Source of the DNA: a virus
DNA: 64,000 bases
IMG/VR virus record: IMGVR_UViG_3300023179_000017
Coordinates: 88,337-152,336 of that record
Strand: one strand, 5' to 3'
The notes under the pieces were generated by a model. The model searched no databases, was not told the origin of the DNA, and worked only from the letters and a program-made list of their open reading frames with translations. This document shows, piece by piece, positions 1 through 7,084 of the stretch. The number at the start of each line of letters is the position of its first letter. Positions within the stretch are counted from its first letter, which is position 1. The translations under genes were made by a program, and so were the position numbers.

Positions 1-19
1 GGCTGTGTTGCGAGCATAA

Positions 20-754
20 CTACCTCACAAGGCTTTTAAACCAGTCAGCTATCCGGTCTAGGTTTCTTACGGCCCCTATGCCAGAAGCTTTTGATTTGTG
101 TGTTACGTAATACGTCATTTGGTTATAGAGGTCCCACGCGCTGTGTCCTTCTGATAGAACGTTCTCAACTGCTTTGGGAATAACGTTGTTGTTGATAGCT
201 CGTTGGAGCTGCTCTCTATAAACTTCCGGAGTCCAAGTAATGTCGGTCAAGTTTTTCCAACTCTCAACACTCTTTTGGAATCCGTAAATGACAGAGTCTG
301 GATCAGGAAATTCTATTCCTTTAGTTCCGGTGTGCCTAAAAGTCATGGAGAACATGTCTTTAGATGACATCATGCCGTTTAAGCATTTAAGCACTAAAGC
401 GCCGACACGAAACTGTACCGACATGGAAGCGTTGTAGGCGTTCTTAATATAGACACGCATACCAACCACCTCTCCTGTTCTAACAGCAAGTGTTTTATTG
501 GCGTAGGTATATTCTCCAATCAGAATGGCGCCGTTCTTGCTGGTCATGTACTTTCGTTCTGGTGTGCCTAGTTTTTGAACGAACCCTTCGGCAGCGTTCA
601 TCACATCTTTGTGAAGCACAAGGTTATACCGATTACTGACAGCAGCAATGGGAAGGTTATTATCTTCTCTGACAACAGCCCTTACCCTTGGAACCTCTAC
701 TCCATCTCTTGTGTAGACGTTTTGTAGCGATACGGGGAAATCGTAAGTTTGCAT
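20..754 (-). CDS. DUF932-like phage protein
   Basis: This 244-residue protein resembles the DUF932 (phage/plasmid-like TIGR03299) family, which is common in large phages and plasmids and has no settled biochemical role. The N-terminal AVSNRYNLVLHKDV segment and the central block with conserved GxR and LKCLNGMM-type residues fit that family. The start follows an AAAGGAGAA ribosome site. It is the last gene of the left minus-strand run inside the window. Family assignment is by eye; the function is unknown. Confidence 0.75.
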   Translation of the reverse strand: MQTYDFPVSLQNVYTRDGVEVPRVRAVVREDNNLPIAAVSNRYNLVLHKDVMNAAEGFVQKLGTPERKYMTSKNGAILIGEYTYANKTLAVRTGEVVGMRVYIKNAYNASMSVQFRVGALVLKCLNGMMSSKDMFSMTFRHTGTKGIEFPDPDSVIYGFQKSVESWKNLTDITWTPEVYREQLQRAINNNVIPKAVENVLSEGHSAWDLYNQMTYYVTHKSKASGIGAVRNLDRIADWFKSLVR

Positions 755-766
755 TGTGTTCTCCTT

Positions 767-994
767 TTAGGCCCACAGGGCGTTAACGTTTTGAAGGTGC
801 TTAGCAATACCCAGTTTTCTAGCTACTGAGTATTCGTTAGCCGTCCAAGCAAGTATTTTCTTTTTCTTTTTTAAATCTTGGATCTTGAAAATGGCAGCCA
901 TCAGGGTGTCAAAGTCTTTCACCCCGAACGCGATGCCTTCTTTCTTTTTGTATTTGACCCCGACAAAGTATTTATATCTAGCTTTCTTTTTCAT
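767..994 (-). CDS. Small Lys-rich protein, paralogue of the next gene
   Basis: A 75-residue basic protein of unknown function. It shares with its upstream neighbour (1006..1242) the order MKK, KY..V.V.Y, GV.D...L, a KKK cluster, a Trp, then EY..A+K.G, so the two look like a tandem duplication that has diverged strongly. It lies 12 bp downstream of that neighbour in the same orientation. No catalytic motif is visible. Confidence 0.65.
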   Translation of the reverse strand: MKKKARYKYFVGVKYKKKEGIAFGVKDFDTLMAAIFKIQDLKKKKKILAWTANEYSVARKLGIAKHLQNVNALWA

Positions 995-1005
995 TTTTTT
1001 TCCTT

Positions 1006-1242
1006 TTATTTTTTTGGTTTACTAGAAGAAACCGAAGTGGTTATTTTTTTTAAGAACCCGTATTTTTTTGCATCCGTGTACTCAAATACCCCCCAACCAA
1101 TTACTCCTTCTTTGTTTTTTTTCTTTGTGGGCATTGCTAATGCCAGATCTATTAAGCAATTTAGGTCTTCGACCCCTAAGACACAGGACTTCCCATCTAT
1201 ATAGTCGACAACCATTACATATTTGTGTTTTTGCTTTTTCAT
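1006..1242 (-). CDS. Small Lys-rich protein, paralogue of the preceding entry
   Basis: A 78-residue protein with the same pattern as 767..994 (MKK start, KY..V.V.Y, GVEDLN, KKK run, W..FEYTDAKKYG). Its start codon overlaps the stop of 1239..1580 by ATGA, so translation is probably coupled. The function is not recognised. Confidence 0.65.
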   Translation of the reverse strand: MKKQKHKYVMVVDYIDGKSCVLGVEDLNCLIDLALAMPTKKKNKEGVIGWGVFEYTDAKKYGFLKKITTSVSSSKPKK

Positions 1243-1580
1243 GCGTACCTCATATAGAGCTCTTTGGCGTTAAAGAATAATAGAAGCTTTTTAATGTCCT
1301 CTAGGCTTGTTTTGACATCGGCTGTATCTCCGGTTTCTTCGTCGCAGCCCATGACTATTCCGTTTCCAATAAACGGCTGGTCGGCTCCGTCAACCTCGAA
1401 GGCGTACTGCCAAGGCTTTAAAAGGCCTTCATCATCACAGTAGAAGGTGTCGCCGTTCTCTAGAACGTAGGCAGAACAGATTCTTCCTCCGACAGCTTTT
1501 TGAGCGAACTCTAGGGTGTCACCCTCGATGTTTACTTCTTCAACGGTCTTGGTTTCGCTGTTAATTGTGTACGATTTCAT
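1239..1580 (-). CDS. Hypothetical early protein
   Basis: 113 residues, acidic, with no recognisable domain. An in-frame start exists 48 bp further upstream, but the ATG at 1580 directly follows a CAGGAGA ribosome site and is preferred. The gene overlaps its upstream neighbour by 20 bp and its downstream neighbour by ATGA, typical of a compact phage operon. Confidence 0.65.
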   Translation of the reverse strand: MKSYTINSETKTVEEVNIEGDTLEFAQKAVGGRICSAYVLENGDTFYCDDEGLLKPWQYAFEVDGADQPFIGNGIVMGCDEETGDTADVKTSLEDIKKLLLFFNAKELYMRYA

Positions 1581-1845
1581 GTGTGTCTCCTGTTTTCTTT
1601 CTTGAATAAATTGGGGCGTCATTCCCATCGATTAGTCTATCTATCTGATGAGATACCTCTTCCCAGTGGGCTCCGTTTGCGTGGCCCAATAAATCTAGCA
1701 CCGTGCAGAACCCGCCGCTTGGGTTTAGAATGGTGTACCTCTGGTGAATCTCGGTTAGAGGCGCATCTTTCCACGTTGCTGTATATCCTCGGTATTCAAG
1801 TTTCTTTTCAGATAGTAAGACTGTTAGTTTGTGTTTGATTGCCAT
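1561..1845 (-). CDS. Hypothetical early protein
   Basis: A 94-residue protein of unknown function. The only notable features are a short LDLLGHANGAHWEEVSHQID segment and a mostly soluble composition. It is the middle gene of the 1.0-2.5 kb minus-strand set and overlaps the next gene by 20 bp. Confidence 0.6.
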   Translation of the reverse strand: MAIKHKLTVLLSEKKLEYRGYTATWKDAPLTEIHQRYTILNPSGGFCTVLDLLGHANGAHWEEVSHQIDRLIDGNDAPIYSRKKTGDTHEIVHN

Positions 1846-1848
1846 GGT

Positions 1849-2037
1849 TTATACTGGAAGCTCTTCTTGCTTCGTATCCTTTCTAATTAGTCGTTCTGCT
1901 GCACTAGACAGCATGGTTGATAGTCGTTCGGCCTCAAGCGGCGTCATTGCAAATGACTCCACCTTGGTTTCAAACTCTACGACCACGATGTTTTTCTTTT
2001 CGTCTATCCATATTTTTAATCCTAACCCTTCGCTCAT
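1849..2037 (-). CDS. Hypothetical small protein
   Basis: 62 residues with an IVVVEFETKVESFAMTPLEAERL core, suggesting a small beta-strand followed by helices, as in some small regulatory or clamp-like phage proteins. This is only a shape guess. It sits 3 bp from its upstream neighbour's stop and precedes 1561..1845 in the operon. Confidence 0.6.
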   Translation of the reverse strand: MSEGLGLKIWIDEKKNIVVVEFETKVESFAMTPLEAERLSTMLSSAAERLIRKDTKQEELPV

Positions 2038-2039
2038 AT

Positions 2040-2300
2040 TTACCCCCTTGTAAAAAGCGATTGATTAAAAAGCCTTTGTTGAAAATTTACTGGCTCGTAC
2101 ACCGTTGCCTCGACTGAAAAGTCGCTGGGGCATCTGATGGGCGTTGACCAGTAAAATTTTTCTAACGCTTGCTTTTCTGAGTCTTGCAAACTTCTTCCCT
2201 CGACGTAGTAGTGATATACGCCATTGGGCCTGATGTGTTTATCATCAGGATGAAGTGCTTCGTCTGGAACAAGTTGTTTAACTACTATCGTGATTAACAT
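2040..2300 (-). CDS. Hypothetical early protein
   Basis: An 86-residue protein of unknown function beginning MLITIVVKQLVPDEALHPDD. It contains a YHYYVEGRSLQDSEKQALEKFYW segment. The start follows a GGGGGAGA ribosome site. There is no membrane segment, signal peptide or metal site. Confidence 0.6.
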   Translation of the reverse strand: MLITIVVKQLVPDEALHPDDKHIRPNGVYHYYVEGRSLQDSEKQALEKFYWSTPIRCPSDFSVEATVYEPVNFQQRLFNQSLFTRG

Positions 2301-2309
2301 TCTCTCCCC

Positions 2310-2495
2310 CTAGAGATTTAAGTAACCAAGTTTCACTAACATTAGTTGGAAAATGGTTGAGAACACTGCCATACCTAGTGCCGAAGAAAATTTCATCGTT
2401 CCTGAGTGGCCACGAACAATCGTCACCAAACCGGAAAGACAAAACCACCCTGTTGCATGAGCAAGCAGTAAACTTAAGATGTTGATATATTGCAT
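2310..2495 (-). CDS. Small membrane protein
   Basis: 61 residues with two likely membrane helices (residues about 5-25 and 38-58) separated by a short basic loop (VRGHSG). It is the first gene after a promoter-like GGGTATAAGA element at 2511..2520 and follows a GGAGG ribosome site. It could be a holin-like or host-membrane-modifying early protein, but nothing in the sequence decides that. Confidence 0.65.
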   Translation of the reverse strand: MQYINILSLLLAHATGWFCLSGLVTIVRGHSGTMKFSSALGMAVFSTIFQLMLVKLGYLNL

Positions 2496-2510
2496 GATTT
2501 CCTCCTTGGT

Positions 2511-2520
2511 TCTTATACCC
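2511..2520 (-). promoter_or_regulatory. Putative early promoter element GGGTATAAGA
   Basis: Read on the minus strand this is GGGTATAAGA, 16 bp upstream of the start of 2310..2495. The same ten bases or a one- or two-base variant recur upstream of several minus-strand genes (4641, 41477, 41962, 47936, 54131, 63563). The TATAAG core resembles a -10 box, but no common -35 is visible. Confidence 0.5.
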
Positions 2521-2769
2521 TTAAAACAACGTTGGTTGATTACGCTGTTCCATTTCTTTTTTTAGCTTTTGATGAAGAGAAAGCGCCATCTCAGACGCTT
2601 CAATAATCACTCGAGCGATTAGCTCTTCATCCGTTTCGTTTTCTTGTCTTAAGGAATAGGCCCACCCAGGGATCTCGGATGTTCTACTGTATTTGGCAAG
2701 ATCTAATAAAATCTTTTTTACAGTAGGAAACCCAAGATTCTGAATGAGCCCATCTTTTACGATGGGCAT
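2521..2769 (-). CDS. Hypothetical soluble helical protein
   Basis: 82 residues, mostly helical by composition, ending in LHQKLKKEMEQRNQPTLF. It lies immediately downstream of the DNA polymerase gene, 13 bp from its end, and just before the promoter-like element at 2511. The function is unknown; position suggests co-expression with the polymerase. Confidence 0.6.
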   Translation of the reverse strand: MPIVKDGLIQNLGFPTVKKILLDLAKYSRTSEIPGWAYSLRQENETDEELIARVIIEASEMALSLHQKLKKEMEQRNQPTLF

Positions 2770-2782
2770 ATATGTCTCCTTG

Positions 2783-4624
2783 TTATCCTTTAGTCCAGTA
2801 AGAATTTACTGTTCCGTCTACTTCCATGGGGACGACCTTCATCCACCGCTCGGCTGATTGGCGCATCAGTTTCAGTTTCTCTTCGTGGAAAGAAGCTGAG
2901 TCTGCTTTGTCTGTTCTTGTTACGATTTCGTCATAGATGGCATTTACAAAGTGTGTTCTGATGCGATTCTTTTTAGCGTAGTTTCGAATGTCGATCATGG
3001 CTTGTTTGGTAATATCCGCATTGACCGATTGAATAAGGAAGTTTCCTCCCTCTCGCTCAATCTTTGCGAGTGCGCCTTGGTAGTCTGGATCAGACGTTCC
3101 AAGTCGATAGCCGTTTGGGTCAGGTTTTGCCCAGTAACGCCTTCTGCCGTTTAGATTAGAAAGGTAGCCTTGGCTTACTGCCGTTCGGCCAGACTCCCTT
3201 AAGAAGTTCACAGCGGTTCGGTACTTTTCACAGTACTTGTAGTAGATGTTCTTGGCTTCTTCTCTTGTGATAGGAAAGCCGTCCCCTACAAGTTTTTCAT
3301 ATAGGCTGTAAGGACCCATACCGTAAGCAATACCGAAGTTCAGCGTCTTTGCTGGGGTTCTGAGTTTTTTATGCTCGTTGTTTTTGGTGACCTCAACCCC
3401 GTAGATATCTGAAGCAACCGCACAGTGGATATCTTCTCCCTTTTGAAATACTTCGATCATTTTTTGATCGCCTGATATCTCAGCTAGGATTCTAGACTCA
3501 CAGCCAGAGAAGTCATCGCTCTCGACCACTTCGTTTTCAAAGCAAACAAAGCAGTGTCGAAAGTCGTTCTCTCTGGGGATGTTAAGTGGGTTCACATCAC
3601 TTTCACCAGAAGCAGGGCGCCCGGTGTCAGTTCCTATCTGCCACATGTTTGGATGAATCATTCCTGTAGTGGGGTGAATTGCTTTTAGGAATGGTTCCCC
3701 GTATGTGTTGATTCTTTTTTGTAAACCTCTCCACTGTTTTAGCTGCTGCACAAAGGGGATGTCTTTTAATTTTTTAAGTACCTTGTCGCTGGTACTTTTA
3801 ACAGGAACAAAGATATCTTCCCCAGTTACGGGGTCTTTTTCTTTGACTCTGATTTTCATCTGATTAAAAAGACTTACCATTTGGCTTGGTGAGCCATAGT
3901 TGATATCTACTTCGCCAAAAAGGTCGAGCCCTAAAAATTTAGAGGCATACTCGTCCATCTTGGCTTTGACTTCGTTAGCTTGTTTAGTGTGCTTAGTAAT
4001 AAGCTCTCTCCAAGCCTCGACGTCGATTCGCATTCCAGCAAACTCCATATCTGCAAATGCCGAAAGCGCATTGCACTCTAAAAGCATAGTGGGGATAAGG
4101 CCATCTTGCTTTATCACTTCAACATACTTTTGCATGAGTGGGATTAAATGCTTTACGTCGTTTGCAGCGTACTCAAGTTGCTCTTTTGAGAAGTCGCCTT
4201 TGTGTCCAATGAAACTTTTTTGAAGCTCCTTGTCCATTTCAATTCCAAGCCTACCTCTCATGACATCTTCTAAACTAAAGCCATTTCTTTTAAGGCCGGC
4301 TGTGCAGATTTTTTCACAAAGAAGGGAATCCCTTAAGGCTTCCATTTCAATTTTGAAATTACCTTTCAGCATTTTGTAGTCGAACTTTAGGTTATGTCCG
4401 ATTTTTAAAATTTCGTGGCTTTCAAAGAAAGGTCGTAGAGGCTCGATGCTTACTTTTCTAGCATCGATAACGTATTGTTCTTCAGGGCGTCCAATTTGAA
4501 CAAGCGTGACTTTATCGGTGTGCGGATCTAATCCGGTGGTTTCGGTGTCAACTCCCCATGCTGGCTGCTTCAAGAGCAGTGGCAAAAGAGACTCGACATC
4601 TTTTGTGTCAGTTATGTATTTCAT
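2783..4624 (-). CDS. polA-like: Family A (Pol I-type) DNA polymerase with 3'-5' exonuclease
   Basis: A 613-residue replicative-type phage polymerase. The proofreading domain is N-terminal: Exo I VDTETTGLD (about residue 20), Exo II IGHNLKFDYK (about 96) and Exo III YAANDVKHL (about 153). The polymerase domain carries motif A ESDDFSGCESRILAEISGD, motif B RTPAKTLNFGIAYG and motif C IYDEIV near the C-terminus. No 5'-3' exonuclease domain is present, as in many phage Pol I enzymes. Motif C has Tyr where Pol I enzymes usually have His (HDE), while the metal-binding Asp is kept. The start follows GGGGGAA and a GGGTATAAGA promoter-like element. Confidence 0.95.
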   Translation of the reverse strand: MKYITDTKDVESLLPLLLKQPAWGVDTETTGLDPHTDKVTLVQIGRPEEQYVIDARKVSIEPLRPFFESHEILKIGHNLKFDYKMLKGNFKIEMEALRDSLLCEKICTAGLKRNGFSLEDVMRGRLGIEMDKELQKSFIGHKGDFSKEQLEYAANDVKHLIPLMQKYVEVIKQDGLIPTMLLECNALSAFADMEFAGMRIDVEAWRELITKHTKQANEVKAKMDEYASKFLGLDLFGEVDINYGSPSQMVSLFNQMKIRVKEKDPVTGEDIFVPVKSTSDKVLKKLKDIPFVQQLKQWRGLQKRINTYGEPFLKAIHPTTGMIHPNMWQIGTDTGRPASGESDVNPLNIPRENDFRHCFVCFENEVVESDDFSGCESRILAEISGDQKMIEVFQKGEDIHCAVASDIYGVEVTKNNEHKKLRTPAKTLNFGIAYGMGPYSLYEKLVGDGFPITREEAKNIYYKYCEKYRTAVNFLRESGRTAVSQGYLSNLNGRRRYWAKPDPNGYRLGTSDPDYQGALAKIEREGGNFLIQSVNADITKQAMIDIRNYAKKNRIRTHFVNAIYDEIVTRTDKADSASFHEEKLKLMRQSAERWMKVVPMEVDGTVNSYWTKG

Positions 4625-4640
4625 AATTCCCCCATGCGGT

Positions 4641-4650
4641 TCTTATACCC
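4641..4650 (-). promoter_or_regulatory. Putative early promoter element GGGTATAAGA
   Basis: An exact minus-strand GGGTATAAGA followed by AACC, as at 2511..2520, located 17 bp upstream of the polymerase start. Being identical in sequence and offset at two genes 2.1 kb apart supports a shared promoter. Confidence 0.5.
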
Positions 4651-4666
4651 AATGGCGGAATGCTTT

Positions 4667-4912
4667 TTACTGTAGTTGTCGTATCTGGATGATCTTAGCT
4701 TCTTCTGTATCTGTAGCTCTTCTTTTTTCATGCCACGGATGACCCGGCCCTTCTCTGTAAAGAGATCGTGCTTCTTCGGTCCATTCTGCTATTTGGACGT
4801 TTGCGATCTTAGCTACTAGGCCATATATCATGTTGAATAAATCTCGTATAGCAGGGTTTGTGATTTTTGTTTTTTGATTGCTAAAGTGCTCCGGCGTAAA
4901 ATGCCAGTCCAT
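4667..4912 (-). CDS. Hypothetical early protein
   Basis: 81 residues with a WHFTPEHF N-terminus and a helical middle (LFNMIYGLVAKIANVQIAEW). It is transcribed towards the polymerase gene and follows a GGAGC ribosome site. No family is recognised. Confidence 0.6.
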   Translation of the reverse strand: MDWHFTPEHFSNQKTKITNPAIRDLFNMIYGLVAKIANVQIAEWTEEARSLYREGPGHPWHEKRRATDTEEAKIIQIRQLQ

Positions 4913-4975
4913 ACTTTTGCTCCAAATTGGGTTGGTTTAATGAGCGGGTAAAAAAGCGAAGATAGTAGAATGATT

Positions 4976-5254
4976 CTACAGTATTTGCGTAGATTTTTCG
5001 TTCTGCGGTAGGTCGAGTTTATAGTTGATATCGTCTTTTTTTCTAAGGCCCTGCACCATGGATTTTCTAAAAGCGCTTCGTTGGTAGCCCACTTCTTTAA
5101 GATAGTTAAACACGAGTTTTTCAATGAGCTCGCTTTTGTTTACTTGGTTAGAGCCGCAGTAGTCGTAGAAGTCGTCTCTTAGCGTGCCGTGGATATACAC
5201 GGTGACACATTTTCTCAAAGGTTCGTTGGGTTTTCTTCGGGGCCTAATTCTCAT
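4976..5254 (-). CDS. Ribbon-helix-helix-like DNA-binding protein
   Basis: A basic protein of 92 residues (97 if the upstream ATG at 5269 is used). The segment KCVTVYIHGTLRDDFYDYCGSNQVNKSELIEKLVFNYL has the strand-helix-helix pattern of Arc/MetJ/CopG repressors, with the turn replaced by SNQVNKSEL. There is no ribosome site before either ATG. A TATAAT at 5262..5267 lies so close to the 5254 ATG that the transcript may be leaderless. A palindrome at 5286..5297 just upstream is a candidate operator. It probably controls itself and the divergent gene at 5397. Confidence 0.6.
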   Translation of the reverse strand: MRIRPRRKPNEPLRKCVTVYIHGTLRDDFYDYCGSNQVNKSELIEKLVFNYLKEVGYQRSAFRKSMVQGLRKKDDINYKLDLPQNEKSTQIL

Positions 5255-5285
5255 GCCATTATTATACATTACTTTATAAAATGTT

Positions 5286-5297
5286 TTGTATATACAA
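5286..5297. promoter_or_regulatory. Palindromic operator candidate
   Basis: A perfect 12-bp palindrome TTGTATATACAA in the divergent intergenic region between the ribbon-helix-helix-like gene (minus) and the secreted-protein gene (plus). Proteins of this fold bind short palindromes next to their own promoters. Its role is inferred from position only. Confidence 0.4.
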
Positions 5298-5396
5298 CCA
5301 CATGACTACATAGACTACCCATGTCAAATAGAAAATGATATACTGAGTCAAAGCTCGCTCAAATCATAAATCCATAACAATTCAGGGAGAGGAACT

Positions 5397-5696
5397 ATGA
5401 AGGCACTTCTGTGCTTACTGGTGCTCTTTACTGCTGCGTATGCAGATGAAGCTGAGCTGTATGACGAAGACCAAGCATACTACGAAACAAAACAATTTTA
5501 TTCGGGTGATGAAATATCGCCCTACCACGAACGACAGTTCTATTCTGACGGGGAAGTAGACTCAGATAGCCCGGGGCAGTTCTATTATACCCCGAACGAA
5601 GAACCTAATTATTCGAGCCTATTTACCGACCGGGAGTTTGAGGAAATTGTAGTTCCAAAGCTGATGGAAAAGCTCGACTCTCAATTAACCGAGTGA
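5397..5696 (+). CDS. Small secreted acidic, Tyr-rich repeat protein
   Basis: 99 residues with a clear Sec signal peptide (MKALLCLLVLFTAAYA, cleavage after AYA). The mature part is very acidic and holds three imperfect repeats centred on QFY: KQFYSGDE, RQFYSDGE and GQFYYTPNE. The start follows GGGAGAGG. It is an isolated plus-strand gene between minus-strand operons, with its own divergent promoter region. No homologue is recognised; it would act outside the cytoplasm. Confidence 0.7.
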   Translation: MKALLCLLVLFTAAYADEAELYDEDQAYYETKQFYSGDEISPYHERQFYSDGEVDSDSPGQFYYTPNEEPNYSSLFTDREFEEIVVPKLMEKLDSQLTE

Positions 5697-5911
5697 TCTT
5701 GCTTGGGGTGTTGAAACAAAACCGTGTCGATGAGCTCCTGGTCCTGTTTTTTTACCTTTAAGATAAAGTCGTTCGCATCCTCGATTACCTTATGTTGGTA
5801 GGTAATAAAGTCGACTAGTTTTTGCTGGTGCTTACTGTATTTGTAATTCAAGTAAAAGCCTGCTGCGCAGGCTCCTTGTACAAAGAAGAAGAGATACCAC
5901 CAGTATTCCAT
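5681..5911 (-). CDS. Small N-terminally anchored membrane protein (spanin-like shape)
   Basis: 76 residues starting MEYWWYLFFFVQGACAAGF, one N-terminal membrane helix followed by a soluble, helical, charged tail of about 55 residues. An in-frame start exists 30 bp upstream, but the ATG at 5911 forms a TAATG junction with the preceding gene. The topology resembles an inner-membrane spanin or a small holin partner; no lysis motif confirms it. Its 3' end overlaps the convergent gene 5397..5696 by 16 bp. Confidence 0.55.
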   Translation of the reverse strand: MEYWWYLFFFVQGACAAGFYLNYKYSKHQQKLVDFITYQHKVIEDANDFILKVKKQDQELIDTVLFQHPKQDHSVN

Positions 5912-6153
5912 TAGAAGCAGCTCACATAGACTTGTCCACATCGCACCATCGGTTGATGTGGATTAGAATAATCACTTCCTACCATAACCTGATTTATGTA
6001 AGGGCAGGTATTGCCATAGTAAGTGAAAACTTGATTTATCTGGGCTTGGCAAAAAATCCTTGCTACTTCTTGCCCATAGGCCCGAAGAGCAATAACCCCC
6101 AGTAAAAGGATAGCTACAATCAGTAGCTTGGCGTGTGCGCTTAGTTTGAACAT
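5911..6153 (-). CDS. Small exported Cys-containing protein
   Basis: 80 residues with an N-terminal hydrophobic segment (KLLIVAILLLGVIALRAYG) that is either a signal peptide or an anchor. A short domain with four Cys (about residues 35, 50, 72, 79) follows, which could form two disulfides in the periplasm. A GGGGG ribosome site precedes the start. It is coupled by TAATG to the next small membrane protein, so the pair may work together at the envelope, possibly in lysis. Confidence 0.55.
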   Translation of the reverse strand: MFKLSAHAKLLIVAILLLGVIALRAYGQEVARIFCQAQINQVFTYYGNTCPYINQVMVGSDYSNPHQPMVRCGQVYVSCF

Positions 6154-6161
6154 AGAGCCCC

Positions 6162-6383
6162 CTATTTTTTATTTAGCGGTTGAAAGTCAACAACGCAAAC
6201 TGTGTGGGAGTCCCCGCCTATATTATAAGGTCGGATGTACCAAGGGTGCTTCCCGTTGCCCTTTTGGGCGTACCATCTGGGCTGTGCTGCCAACCACTCG
6301 GCCACTATCGCTTGTGCCACTTCGGCGGCTTCTTCGGCAGATTTGCCCTCAAATCTTTTTGGGTCGAATACTGGTTTGTCCAT
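6162..6383 (-). CDS. Hypothetical small protein
   Basis: 73 residues; an alanine-rich helix (SAEEAAEVAQAIVAEWLAAQ) is followed by a Trp/Tyr-rich C-terminal segment (RWYAQKGNGKHPWYIRPYN). No family is recognised and no good ribosome site is visible. It precedes the envelope-protein pair in the same direction. Confidence 0.5.
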   Translation of the reverse strand: MDKPVFDPKRFEGKSAEEAAEVAQAIVAEWLAAQPRWYAQKGNGKHPWYIRPYNIGGDSHTVCVVDFQPLNKK

Positions 6384-6568
6384 GATTTAAATAGAATACC
6401 AACGGCTCACATTTCTGTCGTTGGGTATTTACATGGTTTTTAAAGAACGCTAACGCATCGCATTTAATAGGTAAAAAAAAGATATCCGTACTTATTAAAT
6501 ACGCACGGGGCACCCAACCCCTGGGCACCCCGCCGTTGTTTGTTTCTCAACCACCTAGAGGAAACAAG
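6384..6568. other. Intergenic stretch with a hairpin
   Basis: 185 bp without a convincing gene. A hairpin at 6394..6429 (AATACCAACG against CGTTGGGTATT with one bulged G) lies just upstream of the gene at 6162..6383. The bases GGGCACCC occur twice as a direct repeat near 6509-6530. A plus-strand 24-codon ORF from 6571 runs antisense to the next gene and is not called. Confidence 0.4.
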
Positions 6569-6670
6569 TCATGAGCATTCATCTAAAAGCTCTAAAAACA
6601 ATTTTCTTAGTTCGTTTAGAAGAACGGAAAAACACCCGACCGTAGCACACGCAATTACAATTGCAACCAT
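6569..6670 (-). CDS. 33-residue single-span membrane mini-protein
   Basis: The open frame extends upstream to a GTG at 6766 with no ribosome site, but the ATG at 6670 follows a strong GGGGGG site. The short form is 33 residues with a single membrane helix (MVAIVIACATVGCFSVLL) and a short charged tail. The function is unknown. If the longer form is real it would be 65 residues. Confidence 0.45.
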   Translation of the reverse strand: MVAIVIACATVGCFSVLLNELRKLFLELLDECS

Positions 6671-6767
6671 TTTACCCCCCAGTATAAATAGTCTTACGTA
6701 ATTCTTATTCCATACTTTGGTTTCTTTTTGATCCCACGCATACGTCATCTGGGTATTGTAAAACACA

Positions 6768-6812
6768 AAAACGCCCCTAAGAAGACCCAGAGAGTCTAAG
6801 GGGCGTTTTTCT
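6768..6812 (-). terminator. Bidirectional intrinsic terminator
   Basis: The stem ACGCCCCT/AGGGGCGT is flanked by A-rich sequence on the left and TTTTT on the right, so it can terminate in both directions. It separates the ribbon-helix-helix-like mini-gene (6819..6986) from the next minus-strand gene. Confidence 0.7.
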
Positions 6813-6818
6813 TAAAGC

Positions 6819-6986
6819 TTATCCGTTTAACGATGCTTGAGTGATCCACTCAGTGACGTTGCCAGCCGTTTTGTTTTTGGCAAGCTTTTGGATAACTTTG
6901 AAATCCTGTTTTCTAAAACGAATCAGCTTTGCGATTGTTTTAGGAGCAGCGATTTTTTCTGTTTTCTTTGCGATTTTCTTTTTCAT
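6819..6986 (-). CDS. 55-residue ribbon-helix-helix-like regulator
   Basis: A short basic protein: a KKKIAKKTEK N-terminus, then LIRFRKQDFKVIQKLAKNKTAGNVTEWI, which follows the strand-helix-turn-helix plan of Arc-type repressors. It is followed by an intrinsic terminator and preceded by a perfect 21-bp inverted repeat 21 bp upstream of the ATG, giving a self-contained autoregulated-repressor layout. DNA binding is inferred. Confidence 0.55.
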   Translation of the reverse strand: MKKKIAKKTEKIAAPKTIAKLIRFRKQDFKVIQKLAKNKTAGNVTEWITQASLNG

Positions 6987-7007
6987 AAACTACCTGCATG
7001 TTTTAAG

Positions 7008-7028
7008 TATCAGAAACCGTTTCTGATA
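7008..7028. promoter_or_regulatory. Perfect inverted repeat, operator candidate
   Basis: Two 10-bp arms TATCAGAAAC / GTTTCTGATA separated by a single C, just upstream of the 55-residue regulator gene. The arms are exact and the spacing is tight, as for a dimeric repressor site. It lacks a T-tract and is therefore not a terminator. Confidence 0.55.
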
Positions 7029-7084
7029 TCTGGATACATACACCCATTAAAAATAAACGTCTACACTTAGTATGGTATATCCGT

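Noticed and set aside
6571-6645. 24-codon plus-strand ORF with GAGGAA upstream
   Set aside because: Antisense to the 33-residue membrane ORF and without recognisable features; the minus-strand ORF has the stronger ribosome site.
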